From Alkalihalobacterium chitinilyticum (GTDB taxonomy: Bacteria > Bacillota > Bacilli > Bacillales > Bacillaceae_F), in the NCBI RefSeq assembly GCF_029028005.1, contig NZ_JAOTPO010000022.1:1-64000 (forward strand): a stretch of DNA of 64,000 nucleotides, written 5' to 3'. The notes under the pieces were generated by a model. It ran no database searches. It was not told the origin of the DNA and saw only the letters and a list, made by a program, of their open reading frames with translations. Positions within the stretch are counted from its first letter, which is position 1; each line of letters starts with the position of its first letter. Of the stretch, positions 15,343-24,589 are shown one piece after another. The position numbers were made by a program, and so were the translations under genes.

Positions 15343-15651
15343 TTATTGGTTTACGTCTAAGATGGTTCCTGTTTTAGCGTCTACGATGAAGTCGTACTGG
15401 AGGTTTTCATCATTTTCTGTTGATGCGGTTAACCCGCCGCGGTACACTGTGTATTCAAGCTGATTTTTGTTCCACGTTTCGGGTATCATATGAATCCAAG
15501 ACCCTGTTACATTAAATGAGTGAGATAACTTGTTTTTGACTTGTTTCAGTGCTCTTTCAGGTGCAATAAGATCTTGCCCTATCTTTGAGCGCAGTAAAAG
15601 TCCAGCAACAAGTCCAACTCCTATACCAAGTGCAAAGCGTTTCATTCCCAA
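15343..15651 (-). CDS. Small PepSY-like membrane-anchored protein (YtzB-like)
   Basis: A 102-aa protein. Residues 4-21 (KRFALGIGVGLVAGLLLR) form one N-terminal membrane anchor or uncleaved signal. The C-terminal half (LEYTVYRGGLTAST, then YDFIVDAKTGTILDVNQ) has the YDFIVDAxTGxIL-D ending typical of PepSY domains, which are thought to restrain extracytoplasmic peptidases. TTG 15651 has AAGGTGGG six bases upstream; ATG 15645 is the alternative start. It lies convergent to the permease operon and divergent from the M42 peptidase, an order I remember as ytzB/ytoP. Confidence 0.65.
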   Translation of the reverse strand: MGMKRFALGIGVGLVAGLLLRSKIGQDLIAPERALKQVKNKLSHSFNVTGSWIHMIPETWNKNQLEYTVYRGGLTASTENDENLQYDFIVDAKTGTILDVNQ

Positions 15652-15826
15652 AACAATCCCACCTTCATAATTAGTCGTTTCTTAAAGTATACTTAATTCT
15701 TAAGAGATTTCCAAATCAATACAGTAAAATAATACTCATTACTACGTTTCACTGGAAAAACAAGTGATCTTTCGGTAAAATAAGCCATGTACATAATATT
15801 TTTCGGAACTCGAAAGGAGTCTAGTC

Positions 15827-16900
15827 ATGAACAAAGATACATTAGCTCTTTTTAAAACATTAACAGAATTACCGGGTGCCCCAGGATTTGAACATGAAGT
15901 TCGCCGTTTTGTTCGCACTGAGCTAGAAAAGTATTCAGATGAAGTAATCCAAGATAAGTTAGGTAGCATCTTTGGTGTTAAAAAAGGAAATGAAAGCGGA
16001 CCCAAAGTAATGGTAGCTGGTCATATGGACGAAGTTGGTTTCATGGTCACTTCGATTAATGATAAAGGTCTTATCCGTTTTCAAACATTAGGCGGTTGGT
16101 GGAGCCAAGTATTACTTGCTCAACGCGTACAAATTATCACCGATAATGGACCGATTATCGGTGTTGTTGGATCAACGCCTCCACACTTATTAGAGGATGC
16201 TCAACGTAACAAACCAATGAATATTAAGGAAATGTATATTGATATTGGTGCTGATGATAAAGCGGATGCTTTGAAGATTGGCGTTAAGCCTGGTCAGCAA
16301 ATCGTTCCAATTTGCCCATTTACACCGATGGCAAACGAAAAGAAAATTTTAGCGAAAGCCTGGGATAATCGTTATGGTGTTGGTCTATCCATTGAACTTT
16401 TAAAAGAGTTACAAGGGGAACAACTTCCTAATACACTATTCTCTGGTGCTACTGTACAAGAAGAAGTTGGACTAAGAGGTGCAGCTACTGCAGCCAACAT
16501 GATCCAACCGGATATTTTCTATGCATTAGATGCTAGTCCTGCAAACGATGCAACAGGTGGCAAAGATGCATTCGGACAATTAGGTAAAGGAGCGCTACTT
16601 CGTATTTATGACAGAACGATGGTCACACACCGCGGAGTTCGGGACTTTGTGTTAGACACGGCTGAATCAAATAACATTCCATATCAGTATTTCCTTTCTC
16701 AAGGCGGAACAGACGCTGGACGTGTTCATACGAGTAATAACGGAGTACCATCTATTGTTGTTGGAGTATGTTCACGCTATATCCATACACATGCTTCCAT
16801 TGTACATGTTGATGATTATGCGGCTGCAAAAGAACTATTAACGAAATTAGTAAAAACAACAGATAACAATGTTGTTGAGCAAATTTTAAAGAATAGCTAA
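15827..16900 (+). CDS. ytoP: M42-family metallo-aminopeptidase (YtoP-like)
   Basis: A cytoplasmic di-metal aminopeptidase, often annotated glutamyl aminopeptidase or endoglucanase-like. The 357-aa length is typical. Metal ligands and catalytic residues are visible in [12 protein letters not shown] (~64), [14 protein letters not shown] (~179), [10 protein letters not shown] (~212), ALDASPAND (~234) and RYIHTHAS (~320). GGTDAGRVH (~290) is the substrate loop. CGAAAGGAG precedes the ATG. The enzyme forms large tetrahedral oligomers in the family. A terminator follows directly. Confidence 0.92.
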   Translation: MNKDTLALFKTLTELPGAPGFEHEVRRFVRTELEKYSDEVIQDKLGSIFGVKKGNESGPKVMVAGHMDEVGFMVTSINDKGLIRFQTLGGWWSQVLLAQRVQIITDNGPIIGVVGSTPPHLLEDAQRNKPMNIKEMYIDIGADDKADALKIGVKPGQQIVPICPFTPMANEKKILAKAWDNRYGVGLSIELLKELQGEQLPNTLFSGATVQEEVGLRGAATAANMIQPDIFYALDASPANDATGGKDAFGQLGKGALLRIYDRTMVTHRGVRDFVLDTAESNNIPYQYFLSQGGTDAGRVHTSNNGVPSIVVGVCSRYIHTHASIVHVDDYAAAKELLTKLVKTTDNNVVEQILKNS

Positions 16901-16947
16901 TGAAATAAGTTGCGATTTGGTTGAAAGTTAATATGAAATAGTACACA

Positions 16948-16990
16948 AAACAGAGGTGCAAATCACACGATGGTTGGCACCTCTGTTTCT
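16948..16990 (+). terminator. ytoP terminator
   Basis: AAACAGAGGTGC (16948-16959) pairs with GCACCTCTGTTT (16977-16988), followed by CT. It ends 15 bases before the next start codon, so it could also act as an attenuator for the following gene. Confidence 0.7.
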
Positions 16991-17004
16991 AATGAGGTGA
17001 GAAT

Positions 17005-17520
17005 ATGAATACATATGCTGTAGGGTCTACGAATCCGGCTAAAATTAGTGCGGTCCGTTCCGTTTTTACAGAGGATAAGGTAAATATTATAGGAATGGAA
17101 GTAGGGTCAGGTGTATCAGCACAGCCGTTTTCAGATGAGGAAACAATGGAAGGTGCCCTGCATCGAGCGAAATCTTGTTTGGTCAATGAACAAATTCAGA
17201 TTGGATTTGGTTTAGAGGGTGGCGTAACCGAAACAAAGGCTGGGCTTATGCTCTGTAATTGGGGGGCGCTAGTCGATCGAAATGGAGAAGTTATTGTTGC
17301 CAGTGGCGCAAAAATCGTACTGCCGGAACAAATCTCAGACCAAGTAAGAGCAGGGATCGAGTTAGGTGAGGTCATTGATAGGTATGCTAAAGAGCGAGAT
17401 GTCCGTAAAAAAGGCGGAACAGTGGGTATTTTAACAAATGGTAGGGTCACTAGAAGTTCGATGTTTGAGCATGTCGTTCAGTTATTAGTTGGTCAGTATG
17501 AATTTCATAAGTTGAAATAA
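17005..17520 (+). CDS. yjjX: DUF84-family inosine/xanthosine triphosphatase-like protein
   Basis: A 171-aa protein of the YjjX/ITPase-like fold, which hydrolyses non-canonical ITP/XTP to keep them out of nucleic acid. VGSTNPAKISAVRSVF (~6-21) is the nucleotide-binding signature. PFSDEETMEGALHRA and GFGLEGGV then follow as in the family, with the acidic Glu of LEGG near the active site. NWGALVDRNG and KKGGTVGILTNG complete the pattern. TGAGGTGAG precedes the ATG. It is a housekeeping gene between a terminator and a convergent ytoQ. Confidence 0.85.
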   Translation: MNTYAVGSTNPAKISAVRSVFTEDKVNIIGMEVGSGVSAQPFSDEETMEGALHRAKSCLVNEQIQIGFGLEGGVTETKAGLMLCNWGALVDRNGEVIVASGAKIVLPEQISDQVRAGIELGEVIDRYAKERDVRKKGGTVGILTNGRVTRSSMFEHVVQLLVGQYEFHKLK

Positions 17521-17535
17521 TCTTGGAAAAAAGAA

Positions 17536-17576
17536 GGTTAACTTAATAGCGCTGTGAGCAATCCATTAAGTTAACC
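17536..17576 (-). terminator. ytoQ terminator
   Basis: GGTTAACTTAAT (17536-17547) pairs with ATTAAGTTAACC (17565-17576). On the minus strand TTCTTTTTTCC follows. It also lies just after the convergent yjjX-like gene. Confidence 0.7.
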
Positions 17577-17585
17577 AATACGATA

Positions 17586-18029
17586 TTAGTTTTCAAATAC
17601 GTAAGCGAGTGCTTTTAAGGCTTGTTCAGGTGTCTCGCATACGACTTGTGCTTTATTTGCCAATTCTTTTAAAGGGTGGTGAAGTGAAGCTGGTCGTACA
17701 AGAATTAATGGCTTGTGTAAGGCTATAGCAGTTGCTGCATCCATCGCACTGTTCCATTGACGATATTGTTCACCAAATAATGCAATAACGACGTCAGCTT
17801 TCTGTAGTAGAATTTGTGTGCGTAAGTTGTTTATGCTCGATGCGGCTTCATCTTTAGCAATTGCATCCTGTTGTTTTCCTAAAATCTCTTCCCCGATATT
17901 GTCCGAACGTTCATGATTTTCCATCGGACCTGTGAATTCAATAGGCAGGTCCATCTGTTGAGCCAAATTCTTAATTTCTTCGCGCCAATTGTCGTGAATT
18001 TGTCCAGCTAAGTATACAGATAACTTCAT
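17586..18029 (-). CDS. ytoQ: YtoQ-family protein (nucleoside deoxyribosyltransferase-like fold)
   Basis: A 147-aa protein with the Rossmann-like start KLSVYLAGQIHDNWREEI. A central LQKADVVIALFGEQYRQWNSAMDA resembles the D-x-V-I-A region and catalytic area of nucleoside 2-deoxyribosyltransferase-like proteins. The true activity is not known. TAAGGAGATGATTGTAA gives a good ribosome site. Location between yjjX-like and lipoprotein genes agrees with the ytoP-ytoQ-ytpP neighbourhood. Confidence 0.8.
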   Translation of the reverse strand: MKLSVYLAGQIHDNWREEIKNLAQQMDLPIEFTGPMENHERSDNIGEEILGKQQDAIAKDEAASSINNLRTQILLQKADVVIALFGEQYRQWNSAMDAATAIALHKPLILVRPASLHHPLKELANKAQVVCETPEQALKALAYVFEN

Positions 18030-18256
18030 TTACAATCATCTCCTTAAAAATAGCTAGCTCTATTTTAGCATTCATCGTTATAGGTCGAAACATCGAGTGC
18101 GAATAAAAGCCATAATAAGGTAAGGAAATAAGTACTATTTTCACATTAAGCCTAAGGAAGATAGTTGTCGAAAATAGGCTATACTTGTCAATAAAAATCA
18201 TTTCAAGGTATTATAAATATAGGAAAGATTTTAATGAATTGAAAGGGCGATTACGG

Positions 18257-18769
18257 GTGAAGCCAATTTTCTCAATAGCGACTATAGTAGCATTTATTTT
18301 TTTTATATCAGCATGTCAAATTACTGAAGAAGAAGCAATTGAGAGGTCTCAACAAGCTTTTTCTGAACGTTTTGCTTCGACAGAAACAGTTGAAGTAAAT
18401 TATGAAGGTGACCAAATTGATTTTTATTTACCGCAAGGAATGGAAATTACAGAAGAAATCGATTTTAATATTCAGCTAGAAAAAGATAATCAAATCTTTT
18501 TATTGTTTTTCATACCGGTTGAGCCATGGGATAGTGAAGTGCACTTAATACGAGATCAAGAATTTGAAATTGATGCCGTTGCTTTTGAAGCTCTGGAGAG
18601 TGAAGATAAGCTAAGTTATTTATCTATTTCTCCGAGCGAAGAAGGATATTATAAAATTATTGTTGGATTAGGCGGGGCGAAGATCACAACGATATCAGAG
18701 GTAGAAAATGTAGTAGATAGTACCGAAATAATGACTGAGATATTACATAGTGTTCAATATAAAGACTAA
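18257..18769 (+). CDS. Putative lipoprotein of unknown function
   Basis: Start GTG 18257 is chosen because GAAAGGG lies nine bases upstream; the frame is open further upstream but has no site. The 170-aa product begins VKPIFSIATIVAFIFFISAC, a short hydrophobic signal ending in a lipobox (I-S-A-C), so the mature protein should be diacylated at Cys20. The mature part is acidic and beta-rich without catalytic motifs. It is 33 bp ahead of the PfoR-like gene and may share its transcript. I do not recognise the family. Confidence 0.65.
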   Translation: MKPIFSIATIVAFIFFISACQITEEEAIERSQQAFSERFASTETVEVNYEGDQIDFYLPQGMEITEEIDFNIQLEKDNQIFLLFFIPVEPWDSEVHLIRDQEFEIDAVAFEALESEDKLSYLSISPSEEGYYKIIVGLGGAKITTISEVENVVDSTEIMTEILHSVQYKD

Positions 18770-18802
18770 AACTAAAGTAAGTGAACTTTAGGAGGAATAA
18801 AA

Positions 18803-19831
18803 ATGGGATTTCTAGAGCGAAAGGGAATTGACTTGTCTTGGAGAACCTATGTAATAACCGCATTGAGTTTTATGGCACTCGGTTTATTTTCCTCGTTAAT
18901 CATTGGTCTAATTATCCGGACCATTGGGGAGCAATTGACTCGGTTTGAATTTTTAGGAACTATCCCGCAATTTTTAACGGAAATGGGCGTATTAGCGATG
19001 GGGCTTATGGGTCCAGCTATTGGTGTCGCAGTCGCTTTTGGTTTAAAAGCACCACGCCTTGTACTTTTTGCAGCTGTCGTAAGCGGTGCTGCTGGAGCTC
19101 AGCTAGGTGGGCCTGCAGGTGCGTTTGTTAGTGCTTTGCTTTCAACAGAGATTGGAAAAATGGTATCAAAAGAAACAAAGGTAGATATTATTGTAACTCC
19201 TTTTGTTACAATTGCTGTAGGGTTCTTTGTAGCCAACTTTATAGGTCCGGCTATTCAATCCGGGATGACCCAATTTGGAAGTTTGGTCATGTGGGCAACG
19301 GATCAACAACCATTTCTTATGGGGATCCTAGTAGCTACACTAATGGGGCTAGCATTAACAGCGCCTATCTCTAGTGCTGCAATTGCGATTATGCTTGAAC
19401 TTGAAGGAATTGCTGCAGGGGCAGCTACGGTAGGTTGTGCCGCTCAAATGGTTGGCTTTGCGGTGAGTAGTTATCGTGAAAATGGAGTTTCGGGTTTAGC
19501 GGCCTTAGGAATTGGAACTTCGATGCTGCAAGTCCCTAACATTGTAAAGAACCCGTTAATACTCGTTCCGCCGACTGTAGCTGGGATTTGCCTTGCACCT
19601 TTTGCAACTGTCGTTTTTCAAATGGTTAATAACCCAGCAGGTGCTGGTATGGGGACGAGTGGATTTGTAGGGCAAATTATGACGTTTACGGCCATGGGAT
19701 TTTCTTGGAATGTCTTTTTTATTATATTATTTTTACATATTCTTGGACCGGCTGTTATTAGCCTTCTCGTATCGGAATGGTTAAGAAAGATGAATTTAAT
19801 TAGGTTCGGTGATATGAAAATTGAACAATAA
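18803..19831 (+). CDS. PfoR-like PTS EIIC membrane protein
   Basis: A 342-aa protein with about nine or ten hydrophobic segments, glycine- and alanine-rich. LTAPISSAAIAIMLELEGIA, then GAATVGCAAQMVGFA, and VPNIVKNPLILVPPTVAG are characteristic of the PfoR/PTS_EIIC_2 family. The family is named after a regulator of perfringolysin but is thought to be a sugar-type transporter domain lacking EIIA/EIIB. TAGGAGGAA precedes the ATG. The thioredoxin-like gene begins 23 bp downstream, so it is probably an operon. Confidence 0.8.
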   Translation: MGFLERKGIDLSWRTYVITALSFMALGLFSSLIIGLIIRTIGEQLTRFEFLGTIPQFLTEMGVLAMGLMGPAIGVAVAFGLKAPRLVLFAAVVSGAAGAQLGGPAGAFVSALLSTEIGKMVSKETKVDIIVTPFVTIAVGFFVANFIGPAIQSGMTQFGSLVMWATDQQPFLMGILVATLMGLALTAPISSAAIAIMLELEGIAAGAATVGCAAQMVGFAVSSYRENGVSGLAALGIGTSMLQVPNIVKNPLILVPPTVAGICLAPFATVVFQMVNNPAGAGMGTSGFVGQIMTFTAMGFSWNVFFIILFLHILGPAVISLLVSEWLRKMNLIRFGDMKIEQ

Positions 19832-19854
19832 ATGATTAACAGGAGGAATGTAAA

Positions 19855-20178
19855 ATGAAAGAATTGCAATCAATGGAAATGTTTAATACGGAAATACAAT
19901 CAGGCACTAAGGTGGTTATGTTTTCAGCCGATTGGTGTCCAGATTGCCGAGTGATTGAACCGTTTCTACCAGAAGTAGAAGATAAATTTTCGCAGATTAC
20001 TTTTTTATATGCAGATCGAGATAAGTTTATTGATGTATGTGCTGAACTGAATATATTTGGAATTCCAAGTTTTGTTGCTTATCATGATGGAAAAGAAGTT
20101 CATCGATTTGTAAGTAAAGATAGAAAGACCAAGGAAGAAATTGAAACTTTTTTATCAGAAGCATTAAGCAAGTGTTAA
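19855..20178 (+). CDS. ytpP: Thioredoxin-like protein YtpP
   Basis: A 107-aa single-domain thioredoxin fold without signal peptide. SADWCPDC (~22-29) is an active site with a CPDC motif rather than the CGPC of TrxA, suggesting a different redox potential or substrate. The cis-proline is in FGIPSFVAY. AGGAGG precedes the ATG. It lies between PfoR-like and ytpQ genes on one likely transcript. Specific partners are unknown. Confidence 0.88.
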   Translation: MKELQSMEMFNTEIQSGTKVVMFSADWCPDCRVIEPFLPEVEDKFSQITFLYADRDKFIDVCAELNIFGIPSFVAYHDGKEVHRFVSKDRKTKEEIETFLSEALSKC

Positions 20179-20229
20179 GTCCTATATCGTGTTATAATCA
20201 GTGCATGAAATTAGTTAGGGGGACGTTAT

Positions 20230-21027
20230 ATGGACCTTCATATGCTAAGGGAAACTCTTGAAAAGCGTTTAGAGCGACCAGAGTGGACGATTAATTATGA
20301 TCAAGATGAAGATCGCCTTCGCATTGAAAATAAAGATATCCGAAAAGGGGCAAATGTTGCACTTAAGCCACTATTAACGAAGTATGAAAGAGTAAAGGAT
20401 GAAGCGATCGAAGAAGCGGTACGGTATGTAGAAATTACGTTAACTGCGATGGAACGTGATATTTCTCTAGATGGAAGAGAAAAAGATATTTTTCCTGTGA
20501 TTCGCGGGACGTCATTTCCAACAGAAACGAGGGACGGGAAAAAACTAGTATTTGATGAACACACAGCAGAAACCCGGGTGTTCTATTCTATTGATATGGG
20601 CAGCTATTACACACTCATTGATGAAGACATGTTAGAAAGAAATAAGTATACTTTAAAAACAATTCGCGAAGTTGCATTGTTTAATGTCAGGTCTTTAACT
20701 CATTCGTTAAAAGAGGACCAAGTAGCTGAGAATACATTCTACTTTTTAAATACAAATGATGGTTATGATGCAAGCCGAATATTAGACGAGTCATTGCTTG
20801 AAAAAATGAAGCAGAAAGCCAAAGGAACATTAGCTGTTGCCGTACCACATCAGGATGTATTAATATTTGCAGATATTATAAACGATACAGGCTATGATGT
20901 ATTAGGCCAAATGGTGTTTCAATTTTTTACACAAGGACGTAATCCAATTACAGCTCTTCCATTCATTTATGAAAATGGCGAACTAGAGCCGACGTTTATT
21001 TTGGCGCAGCGAAAACCTAAACATTAA
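20230..21027 (+). CDS. ytpQ: DUF1444-family protein YtpQ
   Basis: A 265-aa soluble protein starting MDLHMLRETLEKRL. It has the family pattern of charged helices, FPVIRGTSFPTETRDG (~95-110), YYTLIDEDM and a C-terminal FFTQGRNPITALPFIYENG. No enzymatic motif is evident and function is unknown. TTAGGGGGA precedes the ATG. It follows ytpP by 52 bp. In the order I recall from B. subtilis, ytpR lies between ytpQ and sftA; no ytpR-like gene is seen here. Confidence 0.82.
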   Translation: MDLHMLRETLEKRLERPEWTINYDQDEDRLRIENKDIRKGANVALKPLLTKYERVKDEAIEEAVRYVEITLTAMERDISLDGREKDIFPVIRGTSFPTETRDGKKLVFDEHTAETRVFYSIDMGSYYTLIDEDMLERNKYTLKTIREVALFNVRSLTHSLKEDQVAENTFYFLNTNDGYDASRILDESLLEKMKQKAKGTLAVAVPHQDVLIFADIINDTGYDVLGQMVFQFFTQGRNPITALPFIYENGELEPTFILAQRKPKH

Positions 21028-21068
21028 AAAACGTTGTTAAAAATATGAAAAATGTAATATCTTTGCCA

Positions 21069-21095
21069 ACCACTAGAGATTTCTAGTGGTTTTTA
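21069..21095 (+). terminator. ytpQ terminator
   Basis: ACCACTAGA and TTCTAGTGGT pair closely around a short loop, followed by TTTTA. It separates ytpQ from sftA. Confidence 0.75.
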
Positions 21096-21165
21096 CGTTA
21101 AAATGAAAAGACTACCAAAATATTTTGTTTTGATAAGTATTACCTTAAATAAAGTAGGTGAAATA

Positions 21166-24075
21166 ATGGTTTCCAAACATAAAAAATGGTTACGCAAAAT
21201 CCAGGAGTGGTTTTTGGGTAAAGAAGAGACATACACGGTGGAGCCAGACAAACGAAAGCCTCAATACGGCAGATTAGAAGCAGACGACCGGTCTTCTGAG
21301 ATGAGAGTCGTTCATCAATACCCGAAACAAGGAAAGTTCCGGTTTCCAGTAATAGAAGATGAAACAAAAACAACCACCAAGGAAAACCATCAATTTAATA
21401 CTAAGAAAATAACAGAGAGGAAGGTAGAGAAAAAAGAGTCACAGCAACCCCAAGTAAAAACAAGAGTGGTTTCTACCTATAACGGCTCACGTGAAGAATA
21501 TAAAAGTTCGAGCGAAAATAAACGTGAGTTATTCTCAAACAGTAACTTTAAGCCAACATACATTCCTTCTCCTATTTACGGCTTTAAAAAGCGCGAAGAA
21601 AAAAAGGATAACCCAGTAAATGAAAAAATTGATGTTGGACATGTCCCTAAAAAAGATAGCCTGCCGAAATCAAGTGAGATCAATGTTTGGCTTAATAGTA
21701 AAGAAGATAACTATGCCGATATGGAACGTGAGGTTGCTGTGACAACAGAAGATGTAATAGATACTCCAGATGTTACACTCCTCAAAGATATCTCGAACTT
21801 CAAACCATCCAATGTAGATCTAGAAGTTAAAAACTCGTATTCTAGTACGCGTGAGCAACAGTATCCGAGTTTTACTTATCAAAACAAACGAAATATGGCC
21901 GAAGAAAGTAATGAGGCAGATCAGCGAGAAGTAGAAACTTCGAATGGAGAGTACCGCCTTGAGCCAGAAGTAGAAGTGCCGAATGAAGAGTACCGCCTTG
22001 AGCCAGAAGTAGAGGAGCGGAATGAAGAGTACCGCCAAGAGCCAAAAGTAGAATCGCCGAATGCGGAGTACAGCCAAGAACAAGAAGTAGAATCGCCGAA
22101 TGCGGAGTACCGCCAAGAGCCAGAAGTAGAAGTGCCGAATGCGGAGTACCGCCAAGAGCCAGAAGTAGAAGTGCCGAATGCGGAGTACCGCCAAGAGCCA
22201 GAAGTAGAAGTGCCGAATGCGGAGTACAGCCAAGAGCCAGAAGTAGAAGCGCCGAATGCGGAGTACAGCCAAGAGCCAGAAGTAGAAGTGCCGAATGAAG
22301 CATACCGCCAAACACAAGAGGTAGAATCGCCGAACGCGGAGTACGAACAAGAGCCAGAAGTAGAATCACAGCATGAAGAGTACCGCCAAGAGCAAGAAGT
22401 AAAACCAGCACCAGCAAGCACTGATCCTCAAGAAATAAAGGCAGCAGAAGAAAGTGTCGGTTACTTACATCAAGAAAAGACCAAGGAAGAAACGAAACGT
22501 AGTGAACTATCTGAAAAACGTACTGTACCGAACAGGGAAAGAGAAGCCATAACTCAACCTTCTGCACAAACGATACCGTTTAACGTTCTCATGTTGCCGC
22601 AAGACCGGATGGACAAGCAGCGAAAAGCTGCCGGTGAAGAAAATGAAAAGCTGACGTATCAATTTCCGCCTATTCAAATGCTTAATATTCCTCCTCGTCA
22701 AGAAGAGGAAAGCACGGATTGGTTAAATGAACAAGGTGAGATTTTAGAATCAACTCTACAAAACTTTAATGTGTCAGCAAAGGTGATCCATGTAACGAAG
22801 GGCCCTTCAGTGACAAGGTTTGAAATTCAACCGGCACCTGGAGTAAAGGTTAGCAAGATTACGAGTTTAACAGATGACATAAAACTATGTTTAGCTGCAA
22901 AAGATATTCGAATGGAAGCACCGATTCCAGGGAAACATGCGATCGGAATTGAAGTGCCTAATATGAAGAGTGATCCTGTATTTTTACGTGAAATCTTACG
23001 ACGAGGAGAGTTCCAGAAAGGTTCAGCTCTTACGGTAGCATTAGGACTAGATATTTCAGGCCACCCGATTGTAACGAATTTAGCGAAAATGCCACACGGT
23101 TTAGTAGCAGGTGCAACTGGTTCCGGGAAAAGTGTGTGCATTAACTCAATCCTTGTTAGTCTTTTATATAAAGCAACACCAGATCAAGTAAAACTGCTGC
23201 TTGTTGATCCTAAAATGGTCGAATTAGCTCCTTACAACGAATTGCCTCATCTAGTGACACCGGTTATTACCGATGCCAAACAAGCAACAGCAGCCTTAAA
23301 GTGGGTTGTTGCTGAAATGGAACGAAGGTATGAATTGTTCTCTCAGCAAGGTGTTCGCGATATTGGCAGATACAATGACTTATATTCAGAAGAGCCTGCT
23401 AAGCCAGCATTACCGTATATTGTTGTCGTTATTGATGAGTTGGCAGATTTGATGATGGTTTCTCCACAAGATGTTGAAGAAGCGATTTGTCGGATTGCTC
23501 AAAAAGCAAGAGCTTGTGGTATTCACCTTTTACTGGCGACACAGCGTCCTTCAGTTGATGTTATTACAGGGTTAATTAAAGCGAATATTCCAACACGTAT
23601 TGCTTTTTCAGTTTCGTCACAAGTCGACTCACGGACAATTATTGATATGAACGGTGCGGAACGCCTGCTTGGAAAGGGTGATATGCTTTTTCATGAAAAC
23701 GGGACAGCGAAGCCGGTCCGAGTTCAAGGAACTTTTGTATCAGATGAAGAGATTGAAAGAGTCATTGAATTTGTAAAAAAACAAAGGAAGCCTCACTATT
23801 TAATTGAGAATGAGCATTTGAATAAAGTTCAAGAAATTGAAGGACAGGAAGACGATTTATTTGAAGAAGCATGTTATTTTGCCATTGAACAAGATGGTGC
23901 TTCAGCCTCTAGTCTACAAAGACGTTTTCGAGTCGGATATAATCGTGCAGCTAGGTTAATCGATATGATGGAGGCAAAAGGCATTGTCTCAGAAGCAATG
24001 GGAAGTAAACCGAGAAACATTTTGATGTCAGTAACTGAATTTGAAGAGAACGTTCTATCTTCTTCAACCGACTAA
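21166..24075 (+). CDS. sftA: Septum-associated DNA translocase (SpoIIIE/FtsK family)
   Basis: SftA moves chromosome ends away from the closing division septum. ATG 21166 follows TAGGTGA. The 969-aa protein lacks N-terminal membrane spans, as expected for SftA and unlike SpoIIIE. Residues ~1-250 are charged linker. Residues ~255-412 are about twelve 13-residue repeats (core EYRQEPEVEVPNA). The motor follows: alpha/beta region from ~500, Walker A GATGSGKSV (~650), Walker B VVVIDELADLMM (~756), and the DNA-reading winged helix (ASASSLQRRFRVGYNRAARL, ~900-955). The acidic repeat block is unusual and looks prone to copy-number change. Confidence 0.93.
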   Translation: MVSKHKKWLRKIQEWFLGKEETYTVEPDKRKPQYGRLEADDRSSEMRVVHQYPKQGKFRFPVIEDETKTTTKENHQFNTKKITERKVEKKESQQPQVKTRVVSTYNGSREEYKSSSENKRELFSNSNFKPTYIPSPIYGFKKREEKKDNPVNEKIDVGHVPKKDSLPKSSEINVWLNSKEDNYADMEREVAVTTEDVIDTPDVTLLKDISNFKPSNVDLEVKNSYSSTREQQYPSFTYQNKRNMAEESNEADQREVETSNGEYRLEPEVEVPNEEYRLEPEVEERNEEYRQEPKVESPNAEYSQEQEVESPNAEYRQEPEVEVPNAEYRQEPEVEVPNAEYRQEPEVEVPNAEYSQEPEVEAPNAEYSQEPEVEVPNEAYRQTQEVESPNAEYEQEPEVESQHEEYRQEQEVKPAPASTDPQEIKAAEESVGYLHQEKTKEETKRSELSEKRTVPNREREAITQPSAQTIPFNVLMLPQDRMDKQRKAAGEENEKLTYQFPPIQMLNIPPRQEEESTDWLNEQGEILESTLQNFNVSAKVIHVTKGPSVTRFEIQPAPGVKVSKITSLTDDIKLCLAAKDIRMEAPIPGKHAIGIEVPNMKSDPVFLREILRRGEFQKGSALTVALGLDISGHPIVTNLAKMPHGLVAGATGSGKSVCINSILVSLLYKATPDQVKLLLVDPKMVELAPYNELPHLVTPVITDAKQATAALKWVVAEMERRYELFSQQGVRDIGRYNDLYSEEPAKPALPYIVVVIDELADLMMVSPQDVEEAICRIAQKARACGIHLLLATQRPSVDVITGLIKANIPTRIAFSVSSQVDSRTIIDMNGAERLLGKGDMLFHENGTAKPVRVQGTFVSDEEIERVIEFVKKQRKPHYLIENEHLNKVQEIEGQEDDLFEEACYFAIEQDGASASSLQRRFRVGYNRAARLIDMMEAKGIVSEAMGSKPRNILMSVTEFEENVLSSSTD
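21929..22401 (+). repeat. 39-bp coding minisatellite inside sftA
   Basis: About twelve tandem copies of a 39-bp unit (for example GCGGAGTACCGCCAAGAGCC, then GAAGTAGAAGTGCCGAAT) encode 13-residue acidic repeats. Neighbouring units in the centre are nearly identical, whereas those at the ends are diverged. Long antisense open frames here are a by-product of the repetition. Confidence 0.9.
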
Positions 24076-24201
24076 AAGTTGTCATCTTTCAACAGGTTTT
24101 TTATGATAAGAGAAAATCGGAAGACGACTGCATATCAGCGAGGGATTGGAAACCCCTCTAGAGAAGACACGTCTTAAAATGTAATTAACCACGTGTTTTT
24201 A

Positions 24202-24391
24202 TTTTAACGGACTGAGAGGACGCTATTTTGCCTAAAACCACCTCATTTTAGTAATTAGCGGACTCAGAGGCTCCTATTTGGCTAAATTCAATAAAATACA
24301 GTACGAATATTAGTAAATAACGGCTTCTGAGTCCGCTAAGGTGTGTAATATTGACATTTCCGCTGAAATAACGGCCTGTGTGTCCGCTTAA
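24202..24391. repeat. Four copies of the ~28-bp dispersed repeat, two direct and two inverted
   Basis: Direct copies are at 24202-24229 (AACGGACTGAGAGGACGC) and 24253-24281 (TTAGCGGACTCAGAGGCTCC). Inverted copies are at 24314-24339 and 24364-24391. Each core is followed or preceded by TATTT/AAATA. The head-to-head arrangement can form a large hairpin. This block makes up the centre of the 515-bp gap between sftA and the nicotinate phosphoribosyltransferase gene. The rest of that gap holds a possible hairpin at 24121-24175 and no gene I can support. Confidence 0.8.
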
Positions 24392-24589
24392 TGCAGAACA
24401 CAACATGCAGTTTCATCAAATTTCAGTGAACGGATGTTCCTAACCAATAGGAAGCAAACGCGACAAGGCGCTAGGAGTTGTATCTACATAAAGATAAGAA
24501 AATACGGTCCTGTATGGATGAGATCCTTTAATCTAGGGAAGTTTATCTATAAATGCTTTTAACAGGAAAAGACCCAAGGAGATTAACAA

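Noticed and set aside
21820-22567. Three long antisense open frames (166-231 codons) opposite sftA
   Set aside because: They arise because a 39-bp repeat (multiple of three) keeps any stop-free frame open; low complexity, no ribosome sites, and the plus strand is a clear SftA.
24121-24175. Another nested hairpin (AAGACG / CGTCTT around AGGG / CCCCT) after sftA
   Set aside because: Arms are only 4-6 bp and no T-run follows; too weak to call a terminator.
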